A DNA stretch of 64,000 nt. It comes from Sipunculus nudus (Eukaryota > Annelida > Sipuncula > Golfingiida > Sipunculidae). The DNA lies in the NCBI GenBank assembly GCA_026874595.1, contig CM049313.1, positions 28,394,008-28,458,007 of the forward strand. The letters are read 5' to 3'. Made by a program: the position numbers and the translations under genes. The first letter of the stretch is position 1; every line of letters starts with the position of its first letter. Positions 1-12,800 of this stretch are shown here, one piece after another. Under the pieces are notes generated by a model. It saw only the letters and a list, made by a program, of their open reading frames with translations, had not been told where the DNA came from and ran no database searches.

Positions 1-716
1 GTTTGGAGACCGTCAACCAAACCGGGATACGCGAGAACTTTCTTCTTGGATATATAACCATAACTTACTGAACTTTAATTATCGCCCAGGCCAGGTGAGG
101 AGGCGGCTTACATGGCCACCCTTATTGACACACTGTTTAACTGCGCATGCGTCAAATCTGTCTCACTCCCGCTAGATGGCAGGGCGTTCACCGTGTGTCA
201 CTAACACTCCCGTCCTGATACCCGACACCGTGTGTCAGTTACGCGAGTTGTTTTTACTCTATTATAGTCCGTTTCATCCCCTCATGTCCACCTGTTTTTT
301 GCCATGAAAATTTTTATTGGTTACATTTCAAAGGAAATAAGTATAGTGTACAGGATAAAAGAACCTTATTTTCAACTAGTTAAACAAATACCTACCTAAC
401 AACTTATTTAAGAAACAGAATTATTTTAAAAAATGTGAGAAATCAGTCTACATTTTACAACATATCAGACCCACTAATGGCGGTCAAGGTCATTGGTCAC
501 ATGCAAAAACAGCCTCAATTGACAGCTGTTGATTGGATGATGTAAACACGCTAAAAATTATAACAACCTTGAACAAAAATAGCCACTCATGCAGGGACAC
601 ATCATAAACACCAGATCACCAGATCATATGCCAGATCATTGTGTAGAGACTAAAAAGCTGTGAAACATAAACTCGGGATTACTGTAAAAATCTTAATTGC
701 CATATTAGGTTAATTG
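1..716. other. Upstream flank, no gene recognised
   Basis: No convincing coding exon is visible on either strand. The part around 150-250 is more GC-rich than its surroundings and contains the short direct repeat ACCGTGTGTCA twice (about 190 and 228). It may be a remnant of the same retroelement whose gag fragment follows, but no LTR ends were found. Confidence 0.4.
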
Positions 717-1076
717 TCACTTCCACAAACAGTTTTCAATGACAGACTTAATCATCTGTTGCCTCTTCGGGAAGCTGGCTTCTCTGTTTGATACAGTAGC
801 GTTCTCGTCAAAATTCACAGCTGGGCTGACATGTCTCTGTAAAACAAGCATTGCTTTGTCATAAACTGAAGCGGACCCTAATTCCTCCGGAAAAGAATAA
901 AATATCCGTTGGCCTTCTGAACAAAGAGAATGTTGTAGAATGGCCCTCTGACGGGCAGTCACGGGCTGGTGGTTTTTGAGTAGCCTAAGCTCAGCGGCCA
1001 CGATATAGTTCTCAAATATACGGCCATGGAACAGCTGGCGGTCCTGGCGGAGACAGAAACGGTTGAGGCGTACCAA
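717..1076 (-). pseudogene. Ty3/Gypsy-like gag fragment
   Basis: The minus-strand reading frame (119 residues) resembles the capsid region of Gypsy-type gag. It has a run with FENYIVAAEL, then a segment of the form RAILQHSLCSEGQRIFYSFP, followed by a YDKAMLVLQRHVSP-like stretch. The order matches the gag of the full-length Gypsy element at 26770-31095, whose product reads KAILLHCLGTEGQRIYF. It ends abruptly, with no zinc knuckle, protease or RT downstream on the minus strand and no LTRs nearby. It is best read as a decayed fragment of a different Gypsy lineage. A domesticated gag gene is possible but unsupported. Confidence 0.6.
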
Positions 1077-3756
1077 AAGCTGGTTTTATCATACTGTGGT
1101 ATTTTGTATGTAATAATAACACCAGTATAGTCCATGCAAGACCCTTTATTGGATTTCACAGAAACATTCAGCGTACACTTTAGATCGATAATCGTCACTG
1201 CCAAAATTTCCTTAATTGAATCTAGGTTAATTTTTCCTGTAGTATCGATCTCTGCTTGGTTCATTTTTGTGTCTTGCATTTTTAATGAATCATTTGCATA
1301 TTTGAATAAATTATTTAAATATAATATATAATAAAGGAATATATTGATATTTTGGGTTTACTAAGGTAGAGTAATGTACATTTGGTACAAAATATTCAAA
1401 TTGTGTCAATTATAACATCAGTTTATATAAAATTTGGTTTTAAGTAACCATTTTTTGTACCCATTTTACTTCACTCTGCCTACTTACAGCCAAAATTTCA
1501 ATATATTTATATATAATATATTTTTGTTGCTAACTTATTCAATTATGCAAATTATCTCATTTAATTTGTACGATACAAAAATATCCCAAGCAGAAACATT
1601 TTACAGGAAAAACTACCCAGGGGTCAATGGAAAAAATTTGGAAGTGATTATCGAATTGTTCTGGGTTTTGCCCGGTCTATAAACAGACAGCAAACGGGCG
1701 ATGGACAAAAGGTGATCGCGGGTCGGACTATAACGGCAGCCTGCCACCCAAACGTCGAATTTTAATTAACTGAAGACGTTGGGGTGGCAGTACAAGCTAT
1801 TGGGTCCCCATCAAATCTAGTACATGCATATGTGCACGCCATTTCTAATAGTACTTTTTCATTTTCATCTGCTTGTCGAACTCACATTTTTCCGAAGTAA
1901 GACATAAAGTGGCGTTGTTCTGTTGGGAAAAAGAATAAATATTACATTCACGGTTGACTTCCGTGAATTCATGCCGCAGTTATAAGTAACGAGGCTGAGT
2001 TTACTGGGAAAGTTTGACTCTGCGTCCGTCATAAAGCTTGATAGCTTTGTGTGAATCGGTGCCATAGGGAAGAAAGGAGGTAACTAATGTGTTTAATTTT
2101 GTGTAACAACAATTTTCTTCATTATTTAGCAAATTTTTATATAACACGGCCATATAAGCCTCTGAAGGCAAATACAACACAGCATATATTTTGATCCGAC
2201 CCTTAGCATCGGTCAACAGAAAATCACCAAAAATCACGGTAAACTACCGAAAATCAGCCAAAAACACTTGGAATCAACAAAGTTTTTTTTTTTACTTTCC
2301 TGATTATTTTAGATATTCTAACTGATAACTTACATAAAATAAAAAGATTAATGGGGTAAAAAGTACAATTTACATTTTACATTATTTACAATAATAAATA
2401 ACAAAATAAATCATTTACATATATATTCAATTCACAATTTGAGGGTCTTATATACGTATGTATATTTTTTTTTTTAAATATTCTAATACATAGGAATTAA
2501 TTTTAGTCAATAATAAAAATTATAATTCAATAGTATGATTTTTATACTGACGGGAGAACCCGTGGCTGCATGGTGTCTGCTTGGTGACTTTGACTTTGGG
2601 AAAGATATCGCCACCTGTTTGCCAAATCGGTTACTATAACATTGCTACAACAACTGACAGGAGAAAAATGTTTAGTATTCATATATATTTATTAATCTTA
2701 TTATTTCATGTTAGTTATTAGTTAAAACAATTAAAATATTGAGTGTCAAAGAGCTTAGGTGATTGTCAGTGTATTTTGGTCGATTTTCTATGTTTTTGGT
2801 GGTTTTCTGTGAACAGTCCCACCTTTGATCGCTATAACTTAGATGAATAAAATGTAAATGTCTGCATGCATTGGTTCCTGTATTTATTTCATGATATTAT
2901 AATTCTTCAGTCAATCAAATAAAAGGGCCTAATCCGATATCTGGCGTCCGTTAAGTAAAGATAATCCACTGAAACTTTTTATAAAAGTAGGTCATATATA
3001 TATATTATATAATGTGTGTGCATAATTAGGAAATATTCTGTCTACAGAATTTATCTTGCAATAAAAAGAAGCTCTAATTTCAATCCGTAAAATATGAATT
3101 ATTTATAAAATGTGTGACAGTTCCTTAGATATTAAGAAGATAAAATTCAGAAAAAAACTAAACTGGATTAAGTTGATATAGCATGATTCTCATTCACATG
3201 AGAACCCCTACCCACACTCCTGAAAACCATATATGTTGCCCATCTGCTGATGCCATGCACAGATCTATGTTCCCAGCCGATTGGAAAGGAAGTGTCTATA
3301 GATGAGACATTACTGGTCCACACATTTTTCATGAATGGCAGTTTAGCAATTTAACAAGAAAATCAAATGCACAATTCAGCTTGTTCAGTTGGTGTTTGAT
3401 CACTAGTTCTGCATGAAACCTGAGCTGCGGCCATGGTGCAGCTAAATTCCTTATACGAGATCTTACTTAAGACGTTTGGGTTTTAGTACATACTGAACGA
3501 AGATCCCGATGTATGCGAGAATCTCGGACAGGTGCTTAGCCGAACTCGGGCTATTCCATTTTGGGGGGGGGGGAGGGAGGGACTTATCGTGGTTTCTTCA
3601 TTACATATTCCTTCTGTTTCACTCAGAAGGGAGAACCAGACATGATATTACCTAATCGTCCATGGATTAAAAGAAGCAAACAACGTCAACTTTAACGAAG
3701 TGTTTCGGCTTTCGTAATGAGATTGCTATATTGCATGATAATGTCTGGTTCGCCGC
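1077..3756. other. AT-rich upstream intergenic region
   Basis: No exon is recognised. A diverged inverted repeat pairs about 2213-2268 with 2769-2817 (GATTTTC and TTTTTGGTG blocks on opposite strands) and may be the remains of a small transposon. A G-rich run lies at 3563-3583. The last few hundred bases are expected to hold the SAXO promoter. Confidence 0.4.
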
Positions 3757-3770
3757 GTTGCCAAGGCACC
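3757..3770 (+). promoter_or_regulatory. RFX X-box-like site upstream of SAXO
   Basis: The sequence GTTGCCAAGGCACC fits the RFX-family X-box (two inverted half sites, here separated by AA). The first half is perfect and the second has one mismatch (GGCACC against the RGYAAC form). It lies 142 bp upstream of the SAXO start codon. RFX factors and X-boxes are well known upstream of ciliary and axonemal genes, so position and gene function agree. One such match could still be chance. Confidence 0.5.
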
Positions 3771-3911
3771 GAGTCAGCTATGCCTAAACACATATCACAT
3801 GGGCACTGCCTAGCGACCCCACATCAGGTGTATACAAATCAGGCTGGTTCTTCATAGCTTTTCTTAAAATCGAAAACCAGAAAGCAGGAGTGTCCAAGAC
3901 ATTTTGACAAC

Positions 3912-3949
3912 ATGACCAAACTATGTATTTGTATGATATGCAACTGTGG
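3912..3949 (+). CDS. saxo: SAXO exon 1 (start codon, cysteine motif)
   Basis: This 38-nt coding part encodes MTKLCICMICNC plus two bases of a Gly codon, then the donor GTAAGT at 3950. The reading frame closes at once beyond the donor. Joined to exon 2 it gives the continuous family signature CICMICNCGRHRCPH, which fixes both the start codon and the splice junction. The intron after it is 30.6 kb and holds most of the mobile elements in the window. Confidence 0.9.
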
Positions 3950-6900
3950 GTAAGTGATTAAACTACTTTTGTCCCGGTATTAACCTGTTGTGGAAGTTTG
4001 TACACGGGACAAGCTGTATTTGTATCGAAAGGGTTTAAGCTGTTAAGCTGTTTGGGAGAGGTAAAATTACTAATGGCACACCGGGTTAGACATCTGGGTG
4101 CAGGGTTGGCGGTTGTTATGGGTTCATAACTGAAATGAGATTTCAGTTATGGGGATCCTCTTATGGAAAAGCGTAGCAGGGGTATATTGGGATATTTGCA
4201 AAATAAACAGAGAAAATGGAGGCAATTTAGCAAAATTCTTACCAATAATGGCTAATAAACTGTTCTGGAGTAAAAATAAATTATGTAGAAGTGCCCTTAT
4301 AAGGAAATTGTTAAGATATCAACTCCTGTGGGTTTTTTTAGCCTGCCATGCGGTCATGTTTATCTTTTGTCACATGACCCTGTCCTTGACCTTATTGATA
4401 TGAGAAAAGTTGTCCTCTGATTATTGTTCCAAATAAATTATAGTAAATATTGTTTCCATAACTTCCATAGGCAAATTTGTTAAAACCTTAAATGATATAG
4501 CCATAAACTTATAAAGGACTTATTGAAGCCATATATTATCATTTACTCATAAGTATTATTCATGTAATAAGATTTTTTTAATAGATTTATTAGCAATAAA
4601 TTACTCTGGTACACCAGAGGTCAGGTCACAGGTCAGGTCATGGGTGACCAGAGTTCATGCCTCGGCAACATGGCTGTGTCAGTGATGGTCTTCTGCTCTT
4701 CTCTTCATGATAAAATGCTGTTATATCATATATAACATAAACAGGAGACTCCACATGTATGGAAACTGATATATAAAGGATATATGGGTAGAGTGAGCAT
4801 AGTTTAAGCTGCATCTTATTCTTAATTACTCTTTTATTCTTTCCTTCTGATACATCAGAAGGACCGCTACGATATTTCGTAAGAACATACTCAAGGCTGA
4901 GTATGGAGCCCGGGTCACCTGGTGTGTAATTCTCAGCCTTGCACCAAGGCAAGGTTGGCGGGGTCTACGTTGCAAGTAAATATTGACGATAATCACGGTC
5001 ATGGGTAGAAATTGGGAACTGATCTCGACTTTTATAGTTACAAGACTAATACAGTAATAGCTAGTAATAAGACTAAGAGTGATGTGATTCGCTTATTTTA
5101 CACTTGTACTATTACTAGTATTAGTCTTAGTAAGACTGAGTCTTAGTTAACGTCATGTCCAATGCCTGTGACCAATAGTCAACTAAGGAAAGTGCAAGTT
5201 TTCTATAAAGTTATTTTGTAAAGTTAAAGAACTGTACTTGGTAAACTTCTCTGTTCTACTGATAAGGGTCTAAAACACTACTCTGGTCTGGTTGGCAGTG
5301 TGGTCTAGTTGGCAGTACTGCCAACCAGACCACTATATGTGATGTATAGCTATTAGTACACTAGTCGCCCTCTATGCATCAGTGCACAGCCAGCCACACC
5401 ATACCATCTAATTGGATGAATAGCTATATAAATAAATGGTAGCATGTTTAATCTGTGTACCACTACCATATAGTTTGATATAGTAGTGTTGCAATTAATC
5501 ATTATTCATCTGAAATCCGTGTTCATACCACTGATCCAAAGTCGATAAAATTTACTATATTAAAATTGAAAAAAAGTATAACAAAAGTAACATGCTACGA
5601 ACTTATTTATTAATTACCAAAATAAAATTATTTAGGAAATAGAATAACAAATGTTGTGATGGTGTGTATATTCCATAGCCAATCACACAATGTAATTTTA
5701 CACACACATTAATCTTGTATGTGTGTGGTTAATTCCCATTGTTCTCATTTGATCTCTTCAGGGTTGGAAAGTTTTAAGCATGAAGGTTTATATCCATAGG
5801 TTATAACCTGGTTAAAACTACCCTGCCTAAAACAGGTTTTAGAAGCCAGAAGCCCAGCAAAGCCTTGTGACTGCAGCCAGTTTTGTAGTTTTATAGATCT
5901 TTAAAGGGACATAATCAGGAGCAATATTATACTTATTCTTTCGCACTATCAGTTAAAGTTTGGGTTATACAAAAGTTACCAGGCAAAACTATTCCAGCAC
6001 ACGGTCTCAGTGCCTCGCTATAAGTTGTTTAACACCATTTTATTGCTTTGCATGTTTGTAAACACAGTCCACGTCTGTCTGTTTACAATAACAAGGCCAC
6101 GTGGCCGGAGGTCCGACTAAGCGCATACGCTTCAGATAACATGCGATGTTTCAACTAGCGGAAACATGTATTTCATATTTGGGGCCAGGTCAGTGCATCT
6201 CCTGATGTTTTGCCCAGGCGGTGCACGCAGTCCCATCAACTGTGTTTATGTTGACACCTCTCATTGCGCCCAGTCCATTGTTTTTAACACTCGTGTACAG
6301 GAGTAAGCCAACAGATTCAGGGCAAAAATTTTGCAGGTACCTATTTATTTAAAAAAAGAAGACCCTATTTTTCGTGTTTATTCAACATGCTTTATAGGTG
6401 ATTGGGCCCCTTTAAGGAAAAATTTAAACAAATATAGGTTTTGGGCACTTTTTGTGCCTAAAACCTGTTTTAGGCAGGTTTTAGGCACAAAAAGTGCCCA
6501 AAACCTATATTTGTTTAAATTTTTCCTTAAAGATCTATAAAACTACAAAACTGGCTGCAATCACAAGGCTTTGCTGGGCTTCTGAAAGCTTTCAAGTATT
6601 AGTAATGCATGATTTCCTGTTGGCTGGTACCATGCAGTCTTCAAACAGCCTGTATAGGTGTCTGGAGCATGAGACCATGTTTGTGTTGCACATAGTTTCA
6701 TTGGCCAAGGTAATGTCATTATCAGGAGCCTTTGGGTTTCCTGATGAGTGCCCTGCTACGTGGAATAATGTAATAGAGCCTCCAGTATGCCTCTTGTAAG
6801 GAAGGGTATCACTATCAGAGGGGAGGCCATGCCTGATCAGACAAGTTCATTACAATTTATTAGGGTGATGGGGTCACAAGACCCAATGGTCGTAAGTCCT

Positions 6901-9830
6901 ACTGCTGTGTCCTAGTAGATGTTTATGTGAACTTTCTTACATGACTAGGAAAATGAAATCAAAGCCCTTGCCCTGAAGACAGTTCTTGAGTCAAACTTTT
7001 TACCGAATGATGCAGTCAGGGCCACTGACCATGACATGTAGGTTTCTCAGGCCTTCAGGTTTAACACAGCCCAAAAGTAATTATAAATATTCTGTGGTTT
7101 GCAAAATATTCATTGCAATATATTTTCACATTTTCAGTTTTATACTAATTATAATGTTTCATGAGGATTCCATTTTCACAATCTCATCATACAACTATCA
7201 GAGTATATCCATCATTATATAGAAGATAAGTATGTGCACAAAATCTTAAAATTTGACAAGGGATGACCTAGCTAAGGGAATAAACAGATAGTGGAAATTC
7301 TTGTTCATTATCAGATAATGTAAAGCATATTATCATATATTTAGTTAATGGCTAGCATAAAAGATATTTAATAATTTATAAAATCAGTCCATTGCTTTTT
7401 GCCATATGAAGCTACAGGCATACAAAACATACATGATATGTTAGTGAAACTACAGTATAAAGGACTATTCATCAGTGTGAGTGGAACAACATTTTAAATT
7501 CAGGAAAACTTCTTTTGCATTTATCACAAAATTTAATCCGTTGTGATCAAAAAGCCAATAAAAGTATCTGGTTATAAGCTTAAAGTAAGAGCATTCTTAT
7601 ATAAAATGGCAGTAATGGAGGTAGGAGAGTCAGAGAACTGTGTTCATAAGGAAATCTTGAAGTAGTGTTGTTTTCATTTGTTGCTTCTTTTGGTATCATG
7701 GTTTGATTTGTTTAGTTTGAATAAAGTGATCCTCAATTTTTAATTTGTTGAGCATATTTCTTTAATGCATTTAGTTGTTTAACAATAAAACATAGTTAAA
7801 CTACAAGTCATAGGTGAGGGTAAATAAGGTTTTTAGGCAGTTAAAGGCAGTTTTAGGCAGGTTATAACCTATTTTAGGCAGTTAAAGGCAGGTTTTAGGC
7901 TCTGCCCTGCCAAAAACAGGTTTTGGGCAGCCTAAAACCCAACCCTGGATCTCTTGTGTTTATTTTTGATGTAACAGTACTGGTAAGCAATTAGTAACCT
8001 TTGGTGAGTTGGTTGTCAGAATCGGAGTATGTGGTGACAGTACATAAGCATACACATACAAAACCAATACACAGAATAACAAAAACCAGATAGACAATTA
8101 TTTTATATAAATCTTAACTATAAATCTAATTTGTGTAAAATCACAAATTAAGTGTAACATTTTATTTAATTACTGTTGTGTGGAAGATTAAATACATTTC
8201 AAATGGCGTTTTCCAATAAATAAATATTAGTGAAGCAATATATAACATTGGTGTTGTTAAAAAGAATTATGGAAAGGGAATATCCAATCTTTGTGATATA
8301 CTCAAACCGATAAACATCTAAGTATCCAGTAAGCATAAACTGGGTATAATGGACTTACCTCGAATCTGGGGTGCATATATAGGTGATTATAAGGTTGATC
8401 AAAGGATATAATAATGAATGAATATCTTTAATGTACTGCAACCACATCCTTTCATGTACTGTAATAACACTTTCCCACTCAGACAAGGTTAATTGTTCTT
8501 ACATCACAAGAAATTCATTAAAGCTTCTGATTAGTTCAAAGGGAATTAGCCACACAGTGTGATCATTCAAGATTGTGAGAATTTAATTGTCTGTGGTATA
8601 TACCATCACTACAGATATTATTCTACTTAATATATTGTGGCATTATTAATAATATGTCAAATAACATCTTATTAGGTTACTGTTTGGAATATTTGTCACT
8701 GTTTAGATCTGTTGTACAAAATCTTATATCACTCATTTTTTAAAAAAAATGGCGCCCTCTTTCAATGTTGAATACAGATTATAAAATAACTGCAAAAACC
8801 TTGTCAAATACACTTAAGAAAATATAACCTCGTATAATAAATTCGGACCAAACAGGATTCATTATCAAAACAGATATATCGAGGAAAATACTATGAAAAT
8901 TACATATATTTGCATTTGCCAGAAAACATAAAAAAAGCAACTACTTTATATCAATCGATTTTGAAAAAGCTTTTGATTTTTCATAACGGTGCCACATTCA
9001 AAAAACTTTAAGTCTTAAATATTGTTTCCAGTATCTGAACCAACTCCAAGAAAACCTAGCAAGTCTAAAATTAAATTTTATTTGGGGTTTGAGCCTTGAG
9101 CCATCAGGCACATTAAGGTCACGTAATAGATCTGGTACACATCACAAATAATTGAACTCACAGCTTATTATATAACAGTAATGATTCGGTTGTTCTATAG
9201 TCCAAGGATAAATTATGTATAAATGTGTAATAGAGTTGCAGTGTGCATGCATATTTATGCAGTAGATCATAATGGTGTGTTCTACCATCTATCGTGTCAT
9301 ACTCAGTTACATACGGAAGTTATTTTGGAATGCAGAGTCATTAAATGAAGCGCGGAATGTTGGAAAAAGAGGAAGAATAATTTTGGCCCATAACATAAAG
9401 GCATTCTGGAAAAAAAACAAGCATGATTATGATGTAATCAAAAGTTGCCTTTGGTAATCGAGCGCTTGAAAGTGACAGCAAAATGACTGACTTTCGATAA
9501 AACTCGATGAACGGCCCACAACTAATCAGAGTTAAGAATATAAATTAATACAATATGCAGATGATACTACTCTTATACTGACAGCTCTAGGAGGTTACCA
9601 GTCTATCAAGGAAGCTATTTAGATTTGATCACTGAGACAAAACATCAGGACATGAGGTAAACATAGATAAAACTTCAGTGATGCCAGTAAATGATATGAT
9701 AAATGATGAAGAAAATTGTTTATAATTTGAGTTTAAAATTTATGAGAGATGATGCTAACCTTACTAAAACGTGTTAAATTCAACAAAACTAACTGCTCAA
9801 CACTTGATGTGTTAGTCCTTCTACTTAAAA

Positions 9831-9898
<68 letters not shown>

Positions 9899-12800
9899 TT
9901 GTCAATGTAAAGACACACTAGCTCCCACACTTTGGCAGCTTTCAAGCTAATATTATAATATTAGGCAAATACATAATATTAAGAAAAACATAGCTTAACA
10001 AACTACTAATATTTCATTATAATAAATGAAAACCATTAAGCAAGTTTTTAGAATAGTTCGTACACATTTTATATATATTTATTTCCAATTTGGATAGTGA
10101 TTTGTATTTTATAATTGTTATGACTCTCTAGATCAACTACACAAATATGTAAATTAAGGGTTTTGTACATGTATATGTAGGTAAATGTACATCTTCATTT
10201 CTTGTTCTTTGTCCTGCATGTATATATGTAATAGTCATTTTTAGCTCAGCTGACTGAAAGTCATCTGAGCTATAGCGATCACTCTTTGTCCGTTGTCCGT
10301 CTGTCCTTCCGTTAACCAGGCACAAATCGTAACCGCTGGACATAGAACCTTGTAACTTGGGATTCTGAGAGGTCCATAAAAAATCTCCTTGGAAACCAGA
10401 AATTAGGTCTCTGTTACCCATATCCTTCGAGCTATATAGCCCCAAAGTACCCCCCAGAAAAGTCAAAAATTTCATACAAAAACTTCAATATCTCATTAAC
10501 TACTTGACTGATGGTCATGATTTTTGGCATACATATTGATCATGAGATGTTACATCACTTCCTGCAGACTGGTGGCGCCACCTGTATTTTTCGATTTTTT
10601 ACGAATTTTTTTCTCTATTTTTGAGACCTTTAAAAATGTGAACATCTGTTAACAAGGCACAAATCATAAAGACTGGACTTAGAATCTTAATTCTTGACAC
10701 ACTGAGAGGTCCATGAAAAATCTCTGTGGAAATCAGAAATTAGGTCTCTGTTACCCATATCCTTTGAGCTATGGGGCCCCAAAGTACCCCCCAGAATAGT
10801 AAAAAATTTCATACAAAAACTTCAATATCTCAATAAATACATCACTGATGGTCTTCATTTTTGGCATACATATTGATCATGAGATGTTTGATCAGTTCCT
10901 GCAGACTGGTGGCGCCACCTGTACTGTTTGATTTTTTACGATTTTTTCCTCTATTTTTGAGACCTTTGAGGATGCTGTCATCTGTTAGCGTGGCACAAAT
11001 CGTAACGACTGGACCTAGAATCTTCATTTTCGACACACTGAGAGACCTATGAAAAGTGTCCATGGAAACCAGAAATTAGGTCTCTGTTACCCATATCCTT
11101 CGAGCTATGGGGCCCAAAATTACCCCCCAGAAAAGTCAAAAATTTCATACAAAAACTTCAATATCTCATTAACTACATCACTGATGGTCATGATTTTCGA
11201 CATACATATTGATCATGAGATGTTTCATCAGTTTGTGCAGACTGGTGGCGCCACCTGTATTTTTCAATGTTCACGAATTGTTTTCTCCATTTTTGAGACC
11301 TTTAAGGATGTAGTTATCTGTCAACAGGGTACAAATCGTAACGACTGGACCTAGAATCTTCGTTCTTGACACACAGGGAGACCCATGATAAGTCTCCATG
11401 GAAACCTGAAATTTGGTCTCTGTTACCCATATCCTTTGAGCTATGGCACTCCAAAGTACAGCTCAGAATAATGGAAAATTTGATACAAAAGCTAAAGTAT
11501 CTGAACAACTAATGCAGAGATAACCATAATTGTTTGCATGGATATTGATCATGGAGTGTTTCATAAGTTTCTGCAGACTGGTGGCACCACCTGTATTTGT
11601 TCGGTTTTTTTTACGAAATTTTTCTGTATTTTTGAGACCTTTAAAGATATGAACATCTGTTAACAGGGCACAAATCATAAAAACTGGACCAAGAATCTTC
11701 ATTCTTGACACACAGGGAGACCCATGAAAAGTCTCCATGGAAACTTGAAATTAGGTCTCTGTTACCCATATTCTTTAAGCTGTATGGGTCCAAAATACCC
11801 CCCCAGAATAATGGAAAATTTGATACAAAAACTGCAGTATTTCAATAACTACAACACTGATGGTCATGATTTTCGGCATACATATTGATCATGAGCTGTT
11901 CCATCAGTTTCTGCAGACTGGGTGTGCCACCTCTATTTTTTTTCAAATTTTTACGAATTTTTTTCTTTTTTTTGAGACCTTTAAAGATGTGGTTATCTGT
12001 CAACAGGGTACAAATCGCAACAACTGGACCTAGAATCTTCATTCTTGTCATGCAAGGAGGCCCATGAAAGGTGCCTGTGGAAACTTGAAATTAGGTCTCT
12101 GTTACCCATATCCTTCAAGCTATAGGACTCCAAAGTATCCCTCAGAATAATGGACAATTTGATACAAAAACTGAAGAATCTGAACAACTAATGCAGAGAT
12201 CACCATGATTTTTTGCATGGATATTGACCATTAAGTGTTTTTATTAGTTTCTGCAGACTGGTGGAGCCACCTGTATTTTTGTATCCGCCAAAACGGCGGC
12301 GTTTGTTTCCAGAGAGCTCCTCGGAGACTAATGGACCGATTTTTCCCAAACTTACACCTATTATCGGGTCACATGTGAACTGGTGCCTAACCAATTTGCA
12401 TTGACCTCTGACCTTTCCTCTCTATCCAGTGTCCATTTGTGGGTCTGTTTCCACTCATAAACCCTCATATCTCGGGAACCGTTTGACCGATCAGGAAATA
12501 AAATTGATACAAATGTCGCCCTTGGATTGCTTTATAACATACACAAAAAATGGTGGCGCCACCTGTAACCATGTTTGCACAGTGTCCATCTGTTCATCTG
12601 CCTTGGGTTAAAATCACTCATATCTCTGCAGTGAATTGACTAATTCACCTGAAATTCGTCATGTGTATACATCCAGGATAGCTTTCTTGATTTTATGACA
12701 GGTGGCGCCACCTACGTTCACGTTCACGATGATGACATCCAAGCTTATATCTCGGGAACCGTTTGACCGATCAGGAAATAAAATTTATACAAATGTAGCC

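Noticed and set aside
6494-6799. 101-codon frame inside the hAT-like element as a transposase remnant
   Set aside because: It begins in the right arm of the perfect hairpin and shows no hAT transposase motif.
9733-9945. Open frame on the minus strand rich in Tyr-Ile repeats
   Set aside because: It is the translation of an (AT)n microsatellite. The same applies to the minus-strand frame at 15945-16256.
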